In this document: positions 1 through 7,810 of the stretch, piece by piece
Layout: the number at the start of each line of letters is the position of its first letter
Position numbering within the stretch: the first letter of the stretch is position 1
Source: Clostridiaceae bacterium
Lineage (GTDB): Bacteria; Bacillota; Clostridia; Oscillospirales; Acutalibacteraceae
Length of the DNA stretch: 35,563 nucleotides
Assembly (NCBI GenBank): GCA_016288315.1
Contig: JAEEYU010000022.1
Span: 1-35,563, forward strand
Direction: 5' to 3'
The notes under the pieces: generated by a model
What the model saw: the letters and a program-made list of their open reading frames with translations, nothing else
What the model was told of the DNA's origin: nothing
Database searches by the model: none
Program-made: the position numbers and the translations under genes

Positions 1-1301
1 GCGGTTTCGCCGATTTCATACTGCGCCCAGTCCTGAAGCAGATGCGCATTGACGATTCTCAGAATTGCATCCTTTGCCTTGGTGAAATAGCCGTTCATAA
101 GGTTTATGGTTGCCTCGACGCGGAAGCCGTTTTTCCATTCGCAGTAGTCGAGAACTTCATATTCAATCTCTTTGCCTACTATGCCTTTTGTGGCGTAGAA
201 AACCATTTCAATCATATTGCCGGTGCCGAAGGCGAGGGACATAGGCAGTTTTTTGAGATAAAAGCCGTTTTCTCTGCCGCCGATGAGACCGGTGAAGAAG
301 AAGAGCGCTTCGCTGAAGAAAATGGAGCCGCTGGAGAAATACCAGAGCGCTTTGGTTGAGAATCTTTTACGGAATTTAGGCGCAAGCGCATAGGAGGCGT
401 AGGACATGGGCATGCCGGGGATGCCCGCTACCGTCGGGAGCATATTGAAGTGAAGAACGTCGTTGTAGTAGAGGTCTTCGCCCGAGCCGATGTCTATGCC
501 GCCGATAAGCCCCGTGAGCGTGTAGATGAGCAGGGGCCTGTTGCGGAAGACGGAGAGCACGCCCTTGACGGGGTGCGGGGGCTTTTCACTTTGCGGAACG
601 CGCTCGCGGCTGACAAGAATCCAGAACACATTTGAAATAATCGTAATTAACCAGATTGTTGTTTTGAAGGTTACAAAAGTTTTTGTGATGCTCGTTTTCA
701 TATAGCCGTTGCCGATAAGGTCATAGAGCACGCCCATTATCTGCCCCGGCAGTTTGCCGACAAGGTCGCCGACGAAGTTTGCGGAGACGAGCAGCGATGT
801 TCTCTCATTGGGGTTGGGTGTGAAAACGTTGTCAATGTATCCGCCGCCGCCGAAGAAGGCGCCGACCGTTTCGTTGAAATACATCAGAATCATATAGGCG
901 ATGAGCCTCTGCCCCGCATTGAGACCGAGAGCCGTTGTGATTAACGGGATGAAACAGCTGTAAAGTCCGCCGATGATGCTCGGAATCAGCGAGAGATACT
1001 GGAAGGGCTTGAATTTGCCCCAGCGGGTGCGCATATTGTCGATAATCGCCGCCGAAACGGGGTCGTTTATCATATCATAAACGGCGAGGGCGGCCGTTGC
1101 CTTTGCGTAGCCCTTGGGCTCTATGCCGAGAATCTTGTAAAGCCATATATCCGAACCGACTTCAAACTTGCCGAGAGTAAGCGAGCCGAACGCCTTTGTG
1201 GCAATGTAGGCGATTCTCTCCTTTGTGGTGCAGAAGAAGCGGTTCATATAAGCCCGGTTGAGTTCTATTTCATCCGACTGTCTGATTTTTTCATCATCCA
1301 T
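1..1301 (-). CDS. GPH-family (MelB-like) sugar:cation symporter, MFS, C-terminus cut by window edge
   Basis: Reading the minus strand from the ATG at 1301 gives 433 uninterrupted codons running off the left edge. The protein is a polytopic membrane protein. Near residues 65-90 it has a YDMINDPVSAAIIDNMRTRW segment followed by GKFKPF, the cytoplasmic loop signature of glycoside-pentoside-hexuronide:cation symporters (family knowledge). Several hydrophobic segments follow. It most likely imports a glycoside or sugar acid; the substrate cannot be read from the sequence. Its start lies inside the end of the upstream zinc-ribbon gene (8-nt overlap, 1294-1301), so the two are probably translationally coupled and driven by the promoter at 2221-2249. 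The C-terminal end lies outside the window. Confidence 0.85.
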   Translation of the reverse strand, partial: MDDEKIRQSDEIELNRAYMNRFFCTTKERIAYIATKAFGSLTLGKFEVGSDIWLYKILGIEPKGYAKATAALAVYDMINDPVSAAIIDNMRTRWGKFKPFQYLSLIPSIIGGLYSCFIPLITTALGLNAGQRLIAYMILMYFNETVGAFFGGGGYIDNVFTPNPNERTSLLVSANFVGDLVGKLPGQIMGVLYDLIGNGYMKTSITKTFVTFKTTIWLITIISNVFWILVSRERVPQSEKPPHPVKGVLSVFRNRPLLIYTLTGLIGGIDIGSGEDLYYNDVLHFNMLPTVAGIPGMPMSYASYALAPKFRKRFSTKALWYFSSGSIFFSEALFFFTGLIGGRENGFYLKKLPMSLAFGTGNMIEMVFYATKGIVGKEIEYEVLDYCEWKNGFRVEATINLMNGYFTKAKDAILRIVNAHLLQDWAQYEIGET

Positions 1302-2184
1302 CGTTTTCCGCCTCCTTCCCCTGCGTTTGCCCGGAAAGCTGTTCGTGGTGTTTTTTGGCTTCATCTTCGGCTATCTGCCGTTCTTTTTCCTGCTGTATGG
1401 CGGTAAGGCGCCTGTATTGCTCCGCCCTTATCTCTTCGGGGGTGAGCGTTTTTTCGAGCTCGAAATACTCCTCGATGGGAATGCCGCCGACGTAGCACTG
1501 CCTGTGGGTTACGGGTATGCCCTTTACGAGCACGGCAATATCGACTGCGACGTTGACGACCTGCAGAAGAATATACAGATAAGCGCCGACAGCGAGCGTC
1601 GCGGTGACTGCGCCTGAATCTCCCATAACCGCAAAGCAGACGGCGGAAGCGATTGAAGAGGCGAGGATGAGGACGTCCTGGATGATGTTGCGCGCCCTGC
1701 CCTTCGGTGAGCAGGCGAGGGTGAGAAGAATAAAATGAAGCAGAGTCAGCACAACGGAGAGGGCGAAAAGCAGGGTGCCTGCCAGAAGAAGCAGGGAGTC
1801 CGCTCTTGCCGCGCCGCCGGGCAGGGCTCTGACTGTTTCAGGGTTTATTGCGCCGAAATGGTTGACTATCGTTATCATATTGACGCTGCCGTCGGGGAAG
1901 TCAACGGGCGGCGAGAAGGTCGCTTTTATGAGCGGCAGAAACAGAGGACCTGCGGGCAGGAGGGATGTGATTATTCTTGCGACCGCAAGCTTTGTGCCGA
2001 TAAACGACGCCTTTACCCTGTCAACCTTTTTCTGAAAATGGTAATACTGCACCTCGGCTTTGTCGGCGTCCTGCATAAGGCGCTCCTGAAGGTCGTAAAC
2101 AACTATGTTCGCTCCGCACTGCGGGCAGTGCTGGCGCCAGTCGGACACTTTCAGCTTTTTGCCGCATCTGGGACAGTCTGCCAT
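1294..2184 (-). CDS. Zinc-ribbon membrane protein, unknown function
   Basis: The 296-residue protein starts with a zinc ribbon (CPRC at residues 4-7, CPQC at about 20-23), then a short charged helix. About four hydrophobic segments follow, including stretches around SLLLLAGTLLFALSVVLTLL and IIQDVLILASSIASAVCFAV. The C-terminus is soluble, rich in Glu, Gln and Lys, and looks like a coiled coil. The start is set by a strong GGAGGTG site six bases upstream of the ATG. It is the first gene of a two-gene unit, and its stop overlaps the start of the GPH transporter. I do not recognise a named family. A regulatory or scaffolding role for the transporter is inferred only from the coupling. Confidence 0.75.
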   Translation of the reverse strand: MADCPRCGKKLKVSDWRQHCPQCGANIVVYDLQERLMQDADKAEVQYYHFQKKVDRVKASFIGTKLAVARIITSLLPAGPLFLPLIKATFSPPVDFPDGSVNMITIVNHFGAINPETVRALPGGAARADSLLLLAGTLLFALSVVLTLLHFILLTLACSPKGRARNIIQDVLILASSIASAVCFAVMGDSGAVTATLAVGAYLYILLQVVNVAVDIAVLVKGIPVTHRQCYVGGIPIEEYFELEKTLTPEEIRAEQYRRLTAIQQEKERQIAEDEAKKHHEQLSGQTQGKEAENDG

Positions 2185-2220
2185 TTTTTCACCTCCGATT
2201 CACAGTTGTTATAATATATT

Positions 2221-2249
2221 ATTTTAACATAAGCAGGCGATTAATTCAA
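2221..2249 (-). promoter_or_regulatory. SigA-type promoter for zinc-ribbon/transporter unit
   Basis: On the minus strand, TTGAAT (2249-2244) is followed after 17 bases by TAAAAT (2226-2221), preceded by TG as an extended -10. It sits about 40 bases upstream of the ATG at 2184. Confidence 0.65.
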
Positions 2250-2304
2250 CCGCTTTTTGTCTATTTTTCACAGTTTTTATTGTTCTGAATATGCATAAAG
2301 ATAA

Positions 2305-2332
2305 TTGATTTTTGGCGGATGTCTGCTATACT
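2305..2332 (+). promoter_or_regulatory. SigA-type promoter with extended -10 for the deacetylase gene
   Basis: TTGATT (2305-2310), a 16-base spacer, then TATACT (2327-2332) preceded by TGC, which makes an extended -10. The ATG at 2367 lies about 35 bases downstream. The ATG at 2319 lies inside this promoter, which argues for the later start. Confidence 0.65.
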
Positions 2333-2366
2333 GATAGAGTATCAACGACCCCGGGGAGGCGGATTT

Positions 2367-3260
2367 ATGAAAAAATATATTATTGTCAACGCCGACGATT
2401 TCGGAATGTGCAAAAGCGCAAACGACGCCTGCTTTGAGCTTTTTGAGGCGGGGCGGCTTTATTCCGCAACTGTTATGATGCCCTGCCCTGCGGCGAGGGA
2501 GGCGGTTGAATTCTCGGTGAAGAATCCGCAGTATGCAATCGGAATACACACGACACTTACGTCGGAGTGGCAGAAATACCGCTGGAAGCCGCTCACTGAC
2601 GGCAAAACCCTTATTGACGAAGAGGGGTTTATGTGGCACGAGGCGGATATGGTCGAGAAAAACGCAAGCAGTCAGGACATTGAAAAAGAGGTGCGCGCGC
2701 AGATTGACCTTGCGCACGGGTGGGGGATGAAGCCCTCGCACATTGACAACCACATGGGCTCGCTCTACGGCAACCAGACGGGCAGATTCTCGCTGCTGAA
2801 GCTTGCTTATAAAATCTGCGGAAGCTACGGCTACCCTTACAGAATGTATATAAAAGCGGACAAAAGAGTTGACCCGCGCGGTATTCCGCATTTTGTAAAC
2901 GTTGCTGCCGCCGCTCTCTCGAAGATGTGGGCTAAAAAATACAGGGTGATTACTCCCGATTATCTGCTTTTCCCCGACTGGGACGCACCCGGGATGAAAA
3001 ACTGCGAAAGCTATGAGGACTACCGCAGAAGGATTCTTGAAATATGGACAGACATTCCCGAAGGAATAACGGAGACCTTTGTTCACCCGTCCGTTGAGAG
3101 CGACGAGCTTAAAGGAATCACGAACGCTTGGCAGAGAAGGGTGTGGGAGTATATGCTGCTCAGAGACCCGGAAACGGAAAAATACCTCAATGAGCGGGGC
3201 GTTTATTTCATAAGCTACCGAGACCTTGTTGACCTGAGGATGGGAATAAGAGAGCCGTAA
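2367..3260 (+). CDS. ChbG/YdjC (HpnK)-family carbohydrate deacetylase
   Basis: The 297-residue protein begins almost directly with the family signature VNADDFGMCKSAND (metal-binding Asp-Asp). It continues with GIHTTLTSEW and the metal-binding SHIDNHMG motif at about residue 125. This family hydrolyses N-acetyl groups from chito-oligosaccharides or related sugars in the cytoplasm. The exact substrate here is not determinable. I chose the start at 2367 because GGGGAGG lies 8-9 bases upstream and the promoter covers the alternative upstream ATG (2319). The length is normal for the family. It is monocistronic, between a divergent gene and a bidirectional terminator, so there is no operon partner to suggest a pathway. 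Confidence 0.88.
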   Translation: MKKYIIVNADDFGMCKSANDACFELFEAGRLYSATVMMPCPAAREAVEFSVKNPQYAIGIHTTLTSEWQKYRWKPLTDGKTLIDEEGFMWHEADMVEKNASSQDIEKEVRAQIDLAHGWGMKPSHIDNHMGSLYGNQTGRFSLLKLAYKICGSYGYPYRMYIKADKRVDPRGIPHFVNVAAAALSKMWAKKYRVITPDYLLFPDWDAPGMKNCESYEDYRRRILEIWTDIPEGITETFVHPSVESDELKGITNAWQRRVWEYMLLRDPETEKYLNERGVYFISYRDLVDLRMGIREP

Positions 3261-3267
3261 AAGAAGA

Positions 3268-3300
3268 AACCGTCACAGACTGAAACTGTCTGTGACGGTT
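3268..3300. terminator. Bidirectional Rho-independent terminator
   Basis: A perfect 13-bp stem (3268-3280 with 3288-3300) has a 7-base loop. On the plus strand it is followed by GATTGTTTTT. On the minus strand it is followed by TCTTCTTTT. It therefore ends both the deacetylase and the convergent nitroreductase. Confidence 0.85.
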
Positions 3301-3314
3301 GATTGTTTTTATGA

Positions 3315-3980
3315 TTATTTCCAGATGCCGGCGTCTTTGCCCGAGCCGAGCTCGAAGTGGTATCTGACAATTCCGAGGTCAACCTTTGTGTAGTAGCTGA
3401 AGCCCGCCTTTGCACGGACCTTTTCGCCTTCAAGGGAGAGAAAGAACTTTTGCTGATTTGTTGCGGTGGGGGCGAGCAGAGCCGCTTCAACGCCTTTTCT
3501 GAACCATTCGGGGGAGGTATCGGTGAGGTTGCTTACCTCTTGCGCGGTTCTTGTTTTGCGCTCTTTGCCCTGTGTTTCGCCGTAGCCGAGAGAGATGACG
3601 ATTTCAAGCTTTTCGCCTTTGCCGACCTCATAGGCGGAGGGAATCTTTTTGAAGGTGAGCGCCACCCAGCAGGTGTTGAGACCGAGAGTCTGGGCGTAAA
3701 GCACAATTTTTTCGCCGTAATAGCCGCATTTCTCCTCAAAGCCGGCGCCCTTTTTGCCGATGACGGCTATGTAGTTGCGCACTCCGCTGAAATTGCCGTA
3801 GTGCGCCATGGCGCCGTCAAACGCCTTCGGCTCGTCTTTTACAAGCTGGATATGCAGACCGCTCTCCGAATTGCAGGCGTCAATGAATTTTTCAAGAGCG
3901 TCGATTTTCTCCTGCTCTATCGGTCTGTCGGTGTATCTGCGCACGGAATGCCTCTGCTGCATGGCTTCAAGTAAATCCAT
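3315..3980 (-). CDS. Nitroreductase-family flavoprotein
   Basis: The 221-residue protein opens with MDLLEAMQQRHSVRRYTDRP, the classic FMN-binding start of nitroreductase-fold enzymes (RHSVRRY). It continues with a central ALTFKKIP region and a C-terminal GLGIVRYHFEL-like element. Such proteins use FMN and NAD(P)H to reduce nitro-compounds, quinones or flavins in the cytoplasm. This one resembles the clostridial subgroup often annotated as putative nitroreductase; the substrate is unknown. The ATG at 3980 is chosen because GGAGGAG lies just upstream. The frame stays open 21 codons further but without a ribosome site. It is divergently transcribed from the flavoprotein genes, hinting at a shared redox theme. 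Confidence 0.85.
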   Translation of the reverse strand: MDLLEAMQQRHSVRRYTDRPIEQEKIDALEKFIDACNSESGLHIQLVKDEPKAFDGAMAHYGNFSGVRNYIAVIGKKGAGFEEKCGYYGEKIVLYAQTLGLNTCWVALTFKKIPSAYEVGKGEKLEIVISLGYGETQGKERKTRTAQEVSNLTDTSPEWFRKGVEAALLAPTATNQQKFFLSLEGEKVRAKAGFSYYTKVDLGIVRYHFELGSGKDAGIWK

Positions 3981-4014
3981 AATATTGCTCCTCCGGATAT
4001 ATTTCCATACAGGA

Positions 4015-4043
4015 ATAATATCTTTTTGAAGGCAAAATGTCAA
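4015..4043 (-). promoter_or_regulatory. SigA-type promoter of the nitroreductase gene
   Basis: On the minus strand, TTGACA (4043-4038, perfect -35), a 17-base spacer and TATTAT (4020-4015), 35 bases before the ATG. Confidence 0.75.
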
Positions 4044-4082
4044 CTTTTATTCTTCAGTCACATTAAATCTTTATTTGATTTA

Positions 4083-4111
4083 TTGACGGGCTTTTGGTAA
4101 AATAATATAAA
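4083..4111 (+). promoter_or_regulatory. SigA-type promoter of the flavoprotein operon
   Basis: TTGACG (4083-4088), a 17-base spacer, TATAAA (4106-4111). The start codon follows at 4133 with AGAGGTG as ribosome site. Its -35 lies only about 40 bases from the -35 of the divergent nitroreductase promoter, so one regulator could serve both. Confidence 0.7.
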
Positions 4112-4132
4112 TACTGTGAAAAGAGGTGCGGA

Positions 4133-4750
4133 ATGAACGTTTTGCTGATAAACGGCTCCCCACACGCAAAAGGCTGCACGTGGAGAGCGCTTTGTGAAAT
4201 TCAGAATACGCTTAAAGAAGAGGGAGTTGACTCCGAAATAATCCACATCGGCAACAGGGATATACGCGGGTGCATTGCCTGCGGAACCTGCGCGAAAACG
4301 GGTAAATGCGTTTTTGACGACATTGTAAACGAGGTTGCCGAAAAGCTGAAGGATGCAGACGGTCTTGTAATCGGCTCGCCCGTCTATTACGCCTCCGCAA
4401 ACGCGACGGCAATCGCCTTTATGGACAGACTGTTTTACAGCACGCCCTACCCGAAGGACTGGAAGGTGGGCGCCGCAGTTTCATCGGCAAGGCGCGGCGG
4501 CAACAGCGCAACATTTGACGAGCTCAACAAATACTTTACCATTTCGAGAATGCCCGTAGCGTCGGGGCAATACTGGAACGCCGTTCACGGCTTTTCGGCA
4601 GAGGATGTTGAAAAGGACGAGGAGGGTCTTCAGCAGATGCGCACGCTCGGCAGAAATATGGCGTTCCTGATTAAATCCATAGCGCTCGGCAAGGAGAAAT
4701 ACGGAGCGCCCGCAAGAGAAGATGCAAAGTGGACTCACTTTATCAAATAA
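4133..4750 (+). CDS. Flavodoxin-fold iron-sulfur flavoprotein-like / NADPH-dependent FMN reductase family
   Basis: The 205-residue protein starts with MNVLLINGSPHAKGCT, the FMN phosphate-binding loop of flavodoxin-fold reductases. It has a compact cysteine motif Cys47-x2-Cys50-x2-Cys53-x5-Cys59, the spacing that binds a 4Fe-4S cluster in iron-sulfur flavoproteins (Isf family knowledge). VIGSPVYYASANATAIAFMD is the second flavin-contact segment. It likely carries electrons between ferredoxin-like donors and a small acceptor in the cytoplasm. It heads an operon with a flavin reductase-like gene 18 bases downstream, so the two may exchange flavin or electrons. Cluster binding is inferred from the motif alone. 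Confidence 0.85.
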   Translation: MNVLLINGSPHAKGCTWRALCEIQNTLKEEGVDSEIIHIGNRDIRGCIACGTCAKTGKCVFDDIVNEVAEKLKDADGLVIGSPVYYASANATAIAFMDRLFYSTPYPKDWKVGAAVSSARRGGNSATFDELNKYFTISRMPVASGQYWNAVHGFSAEDVEKDEEGLQQMRTLGRNMAFLIKSIALGKEKYGAPAREDAKWTHFIK

Positions 4751-4768
4751 AACAAAAGGAGTATAATT

Positions 4769-5335
4769 ATGAAAAAAGATCTTGGAGTAAAACCCGCTGT
4801 TTACCCGATGCCCGTTTTAATGATTGCAACCTATGACGAGAACGGCGTTGTCGATGTTATGAACGCCGCCTGGGGTATGATCTGCGAGAGCGATAAAGTT
4901 ACGCTCGCCCTTTCGGAATCACATAAGACGGTAAAGAACATCAAAATCAACAAGGCGTTCACCATAGGCCTTGCAGACGTAAAAAACATCAAGGCGGCGG
5001 ACTATTTCGGAATTGCATCGGGCAACGACACGCCCGACAAATTCGCGCGCACGGGACTGACCGCAGTAAAGAGCGAAAAAGTCAACGCCCCGATTATCGA
5101 CGAGTTCCCGCTGACGATCGAGTGCGAGCTTGCGGAGATAGTCAGAACGGACAATTTCCAGAGCGTTGTGGGCAGAATAGTCAACGTCTGCGTTGAAGAC
5201 AGTCTGCTTGACGAAGACGGAAAATTCGACGTTGAAAAGTCGGGTATTCTTATGTTTGACCAGTTCAAGGCAGGTTACTACGTCACGGGCGAGAAGGTCG
5301 GTCAGGCGTGGTCCTCAGGTATGGAGCTGAAATAA
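4769..5335 (+). CDS. Flavin reductase-like FMN-binding split-barrel protein
   Basis: The 188-residue protein begins with YPMPVLMIATYDENGVVDVM NAAW (split here by a space), then SESHKTVKNIKINKAFTIGL, typical of the flavin reductase-like (DIM6/NTAB) split barrel that binds FMN. The C-terminal part has the usual ECELAEIV and VGRIVNVCVEDSLL strands. It lies 18 bases after the flavodoxin-fold gene with its own AAGGAG site, so it is in the same operon. Its role is probably flavin or electron transfer to or from that partner; the physiological acceptor is unknown. Confidence 0.88.
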   Translation: MKKDLGVKPAVYPMPVLMIATYDENGVVDVMNAAWGMICESDKVTLALSESHKTVKNIKINKAFTIGLADVKNIKAADYFGIASGNDTPDKFARTGLTAVKSEKVNAPIIDEFPLTIECELAEIVRTDNFQSVVGRIVNVCVEDSLLDEDGKFDVEKSGILMFDQFKAGYYVTGEKVGQAWSSGMELK

Positions 5336-5360
5336 GTTAAAACAAAGAGAGGTAATTGTC

Positions 5361-5666
5361 GTGACTTTGGATGAAAAATACCGACAGGAATGGAAAAGAG
5401 CCAAAAAGCTCATTATGAAAAGAAGAAGGAAAAAAGCAATTATCTCACTCGCACTTGCGCTTGCAGGCGCAATAATCGGAACAATATGCTGGAAATTAAA
5501 ACTTGAATCCATGTGGTGCCAGACAGGAATGATTATCGGACCTTGTATGACGATTGTTTTCATATTATTGTCCGTTGAAGTTCTGTTCAGGCGCACACCG
5601 TCAGAAAATGAGATGTTAAGACAAATCAATCAAGCGTATGAAAACGCAAAAATGATGGGAAAATAA
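5361..5666 (+). CDS. Small membrane protein, unknown function
   Basis: The 101-residue product has a very basic N-terminal region (KRAKKLIMKRRRKKA) followed by two hydrophobic segments (about residues 30-45 and 55-75) and a soluble tail. It starts with GTG at 5361, supported by AGAGAGGT seven bases upstream. It follows the flavin reductase gene by 25 bases and precedes a terminator, so it is the last gene of that operon. The codon pattern is somewhat more AT-rich than its neighbours. I do not recognise a family. By its charge pattern the N-terminus should face the cytoplasm. Confidence 0.65.
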   Translation: MTLDEKYRQEWKRAKKLIMKRRRKKAIISLALALAGAIIGTICWKLKLESMWCQTGMIIGPCMTIVFILLSVEVLFRRTPSENEMLRQINQAYENAKMMGK

Positions 5667-5670
5667 AAAC

Positions 5671-5699
5671 ACGGCTTGCAGGTTGAATCTGCAAGCCGT
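5671..5699. terminator. Bidirectional Rho-independent terminator
   Basis: A perfect 11-bp stem (5671-5681 with 5689-5699) has a 7-base loop. It is followed on the plus strand by AATATTTTTG and on the minus strand by GTTTTTATTTT. It separates the flavoprotein operon from the convergent GH92 gene. Confidence 0.85.
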
Positions 5700-5723
5700 A
5701 ATATTTTTGTGATTTTCTGTGAT

Positions 5724-7769
5724 TTATTCAAATTCGCTGTAAGGGATGATGTTTTCATATTTATCGGCGTCAAATTCCTTGCCGCAGATATACGCCTTTT
5801 TAACCTGCTTTTTGCCCTTGACAAATTCGGGTTTGCCTGGACAGAAGGGGTAAAAACCGAGCACGCCGAAAACATACCAGAGAGCCATTGAGCCGTTGTC
5901 TTCGTCACCGGGGAAGCCGTCATCTTTATAAGAGAACGCCTCTTTGCAGAGCTTTTCAACCCAATATGCGGTTTTGTCAACCTCGCCGAGAGCGCTGTAA
6001 ATATAAGGAATATGAAAACTCGGCTGGTTGGAGATTGCGCACTGACCGAAATCGGCTGCCGCCATCTCGGTTATTTCGTGAATCTCGCACTCGTAGCCAT
6101 TGACAACGTAATCGGGCGGGCAGGCGAAGAGGGCGTCGATTTTTTCGATGAGCTTGTCTTTGCCGCCGTAGAGCTCGGCGAGACCTTCAATGTCGTGGGG
6201 GACGGCAAAGGAGTTCTGCCAGGCGCTGCCCTCGGTGTAGTCGCCGCCCCAGCCCTCGGGAACAAAATCGGGGCGGAACATTCCGCTGAAGCCCCTCGCT
6301 CTCATAAAGCCGGTTTCATAATCGAAAAGATTTTTGTAGCTGAGAGCGCGTTTGCGGTAAACCGGCTCAACATCGTCTCTGCCGAGGAGCTTTGCAATTT
6401 CCGCTATGCACCAGTCGCCGTAGGCGGCGTCGAGAGTGAGGTTGACGCTCTCTTTATGCACCTCATAGGGAACATAGCCGAAGGCGCAGTAGGTGGAGGC
6501 GCCGTTCCTGCCGAAATACTCCTGAGGAGAGTCTTCGTTTGCGTGCTTTAGCATGCCTTCAAAGGCGGTTTCGAGGTCGTCCCTCTCAATAAGACCTTTG
6601 ACGGCGGCGTCGCAGATAACGGCGTCAATGAGGGTTGAGGGCATACAGCCGTGCTCGCCGATGGAAAGCCAGCGCGGGAGCCAGCCGCTCTCTTTATATT
6701 CATTGATGAACGACTTGAGCATAAGGCGCAGGTCGTCTTTTGCAACTATGGAGAAAAACGGATAAACGGTGCGGTAAGTGTCCCAGAAGCCGTTGTCGGT
6801 GAAGCGGACGCCGTCGCGCACGCTGCCGTCGTGCGGGCAGTAGTGGTGCTCTTTGCCGCTCACGTCGGGCTCGGAGCATCTGTGCGGGTAGAGGAAGGCG
6901 CGATACATACAGGAGTAGAAGGTTTTTAACTGCTCCTCGTCGTCGCTCTCTATCTTGATGAGGGAGAGGCGGTTTTCCCATTCCTGCTGTGCGAGTTCTT
7001 TTATATCGTCAAACGAGAAATCGCCGATTTCGTTCTGAAGGGAGCGTTCGGCGTATTCAAACGAGATATAGGAGGTGGCGAGGGCAATTTCAACATCCTG
7101 CACTTTGAGGGGGATGTGAATTGCAGTTTCTTTGCCTTCGCCGCTCAGGGCTTTGACACCGTCTTCAACGCTGCGCTGAACGAGGATTCCGTCAACATCG
7201 ACGCTGTCTTCGGGGAAGCGGATTAAGATGTATTCTTTGAAATTGACGTGTTCGCCGCCGGAGCAGTCATCCGTTGTGACATAGAGAAGATTCTCTACCT
7301 TGTTGAATTCGTAGCTGCACCTGCCTGTTACGGGCAGAACGGAGAAGTAATTGCCGCTCTCATTGCGGAAGGAGAGGCGGATTTTTGCGCCTCTGAGCGT
7401 GGGGGTGAGCTCCATTTTGCAACGCGGGCGCAGAAGGTTGTAGCTTAGATAATAAGGAGTGAGAACTGCCTCTTCGGGGCGGAAGCCGGACCAGCGGTCT
7501 TCGCCCGTCTGGTGAACGGGAGCAACCTGGGGGAGGAAGCAGACCGCACCGTAATCCGCAATCCACGGCGAGGGCTGGTGAGTCAGGCGGACGCCTTCAA
7601 ACGAGCGGTGGTCGGGGTGGTAATACCACCTGAGGTTGCCGTCGCTTGTCTGCGGGCAGAACGCCGCCATACCGAAGGGGAGCTGAACGAGAGGCAGGGT
7701 GTTGCCGTTTGAGAAACGGTGCGTTGATTTGCTGCCCTGCTTTGTGTTGACATAATCAGTGTATTTCAT
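5724..7769 (-). CDS. Glycoside hydrolase family 92 (alpha-mannosidase type), no signal peptide
   Basis: The 681-residue protein shows the GH92 order of motifs. Near the N-terminus are GNTLPLVQLPFGMAAF and a substrate-shaping FEGVRLTHQPSPW. In the middle is GFWDTYRTVYPFFSIV. Then come GGDYTEGSAWQNSF (the Glu of YTEG is the usual general acid) and GDEDNGSMALWYVFGVLGFY (the Asp-rich base motif). GH92 enzymes are calcium-dependent inverting exo-alpha-mannosidases. This one starts at a clear CGGAGGTAATT site and has no signal peptide, so it probably acts in the cytoplasm on imported oligosaccharides. It is the second gene after the Big_3 lipoprotein (41-base gap), likely the same transcript. It is slightly shorter than typical secreted members. 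Confidence 0.9.
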   Translation of the reverse strand: MKYTDYVNTKQGSKSTHRFSNGNTLPLVQLPFGMAAFCPQTSDGNLRWYYHPDHRSFEGVRLTHQPSPWIADYGAVCFLPQVAPVHQTGEDRWSGFRPEEAVLTPYYLSYNLLRPRCKMELTPTLRGAKIRLSFRNESGNYFSVLPVTGRCSYEFNKVENLLYVTTDDCSGGEHVNFKEYILIRFPEDSVDVDGILVQRSVEDGVKALSGEGKETAIHIPLKVQDVEIALATSYISFEYAERSLQNEIGDFSFDDIKELAQQEWENRLSLIKIESDDEEQLKTFYSCMYRAFLYPHRCSEPDVSGKEHHYCPHDGSVRDGVRFTDNGFWDTYRTVYPFFSIVAKDDLRLMLKSFINEYKESGWLPRWLSIGEHGCMPSTLIDAVICDAAVKGLIERDDLETAFEGMLKHANEDSPQEYFGRNGASTYCAFGYVPYEVHKESVNLTLDAAYGDWCIAEIAKLLGRDDVEPVYRKRALSYKNLFDYETGFMRARGFSGMFRPDFVPEGWGGDYTEGSAWQNSFAVPHDIEGLAELYGGKDKLIEKIDALFACPPDYVVNGYECEIHEITEMAAADFGQCAISNQPSFHIPYIYSALGEVDKTAYWVEKLCKEAFSYKDDGFPGDEDNGSMALWYVFGVLGFYPFCPGKPEFVKGKKQVKKAYICGKEFDADKYENIIPYSEFE

Positions 7770-7810
7770 AATTACCTCCGTTTGTTTTTGATAGTTAAAC
7801 GGGAAATTAC

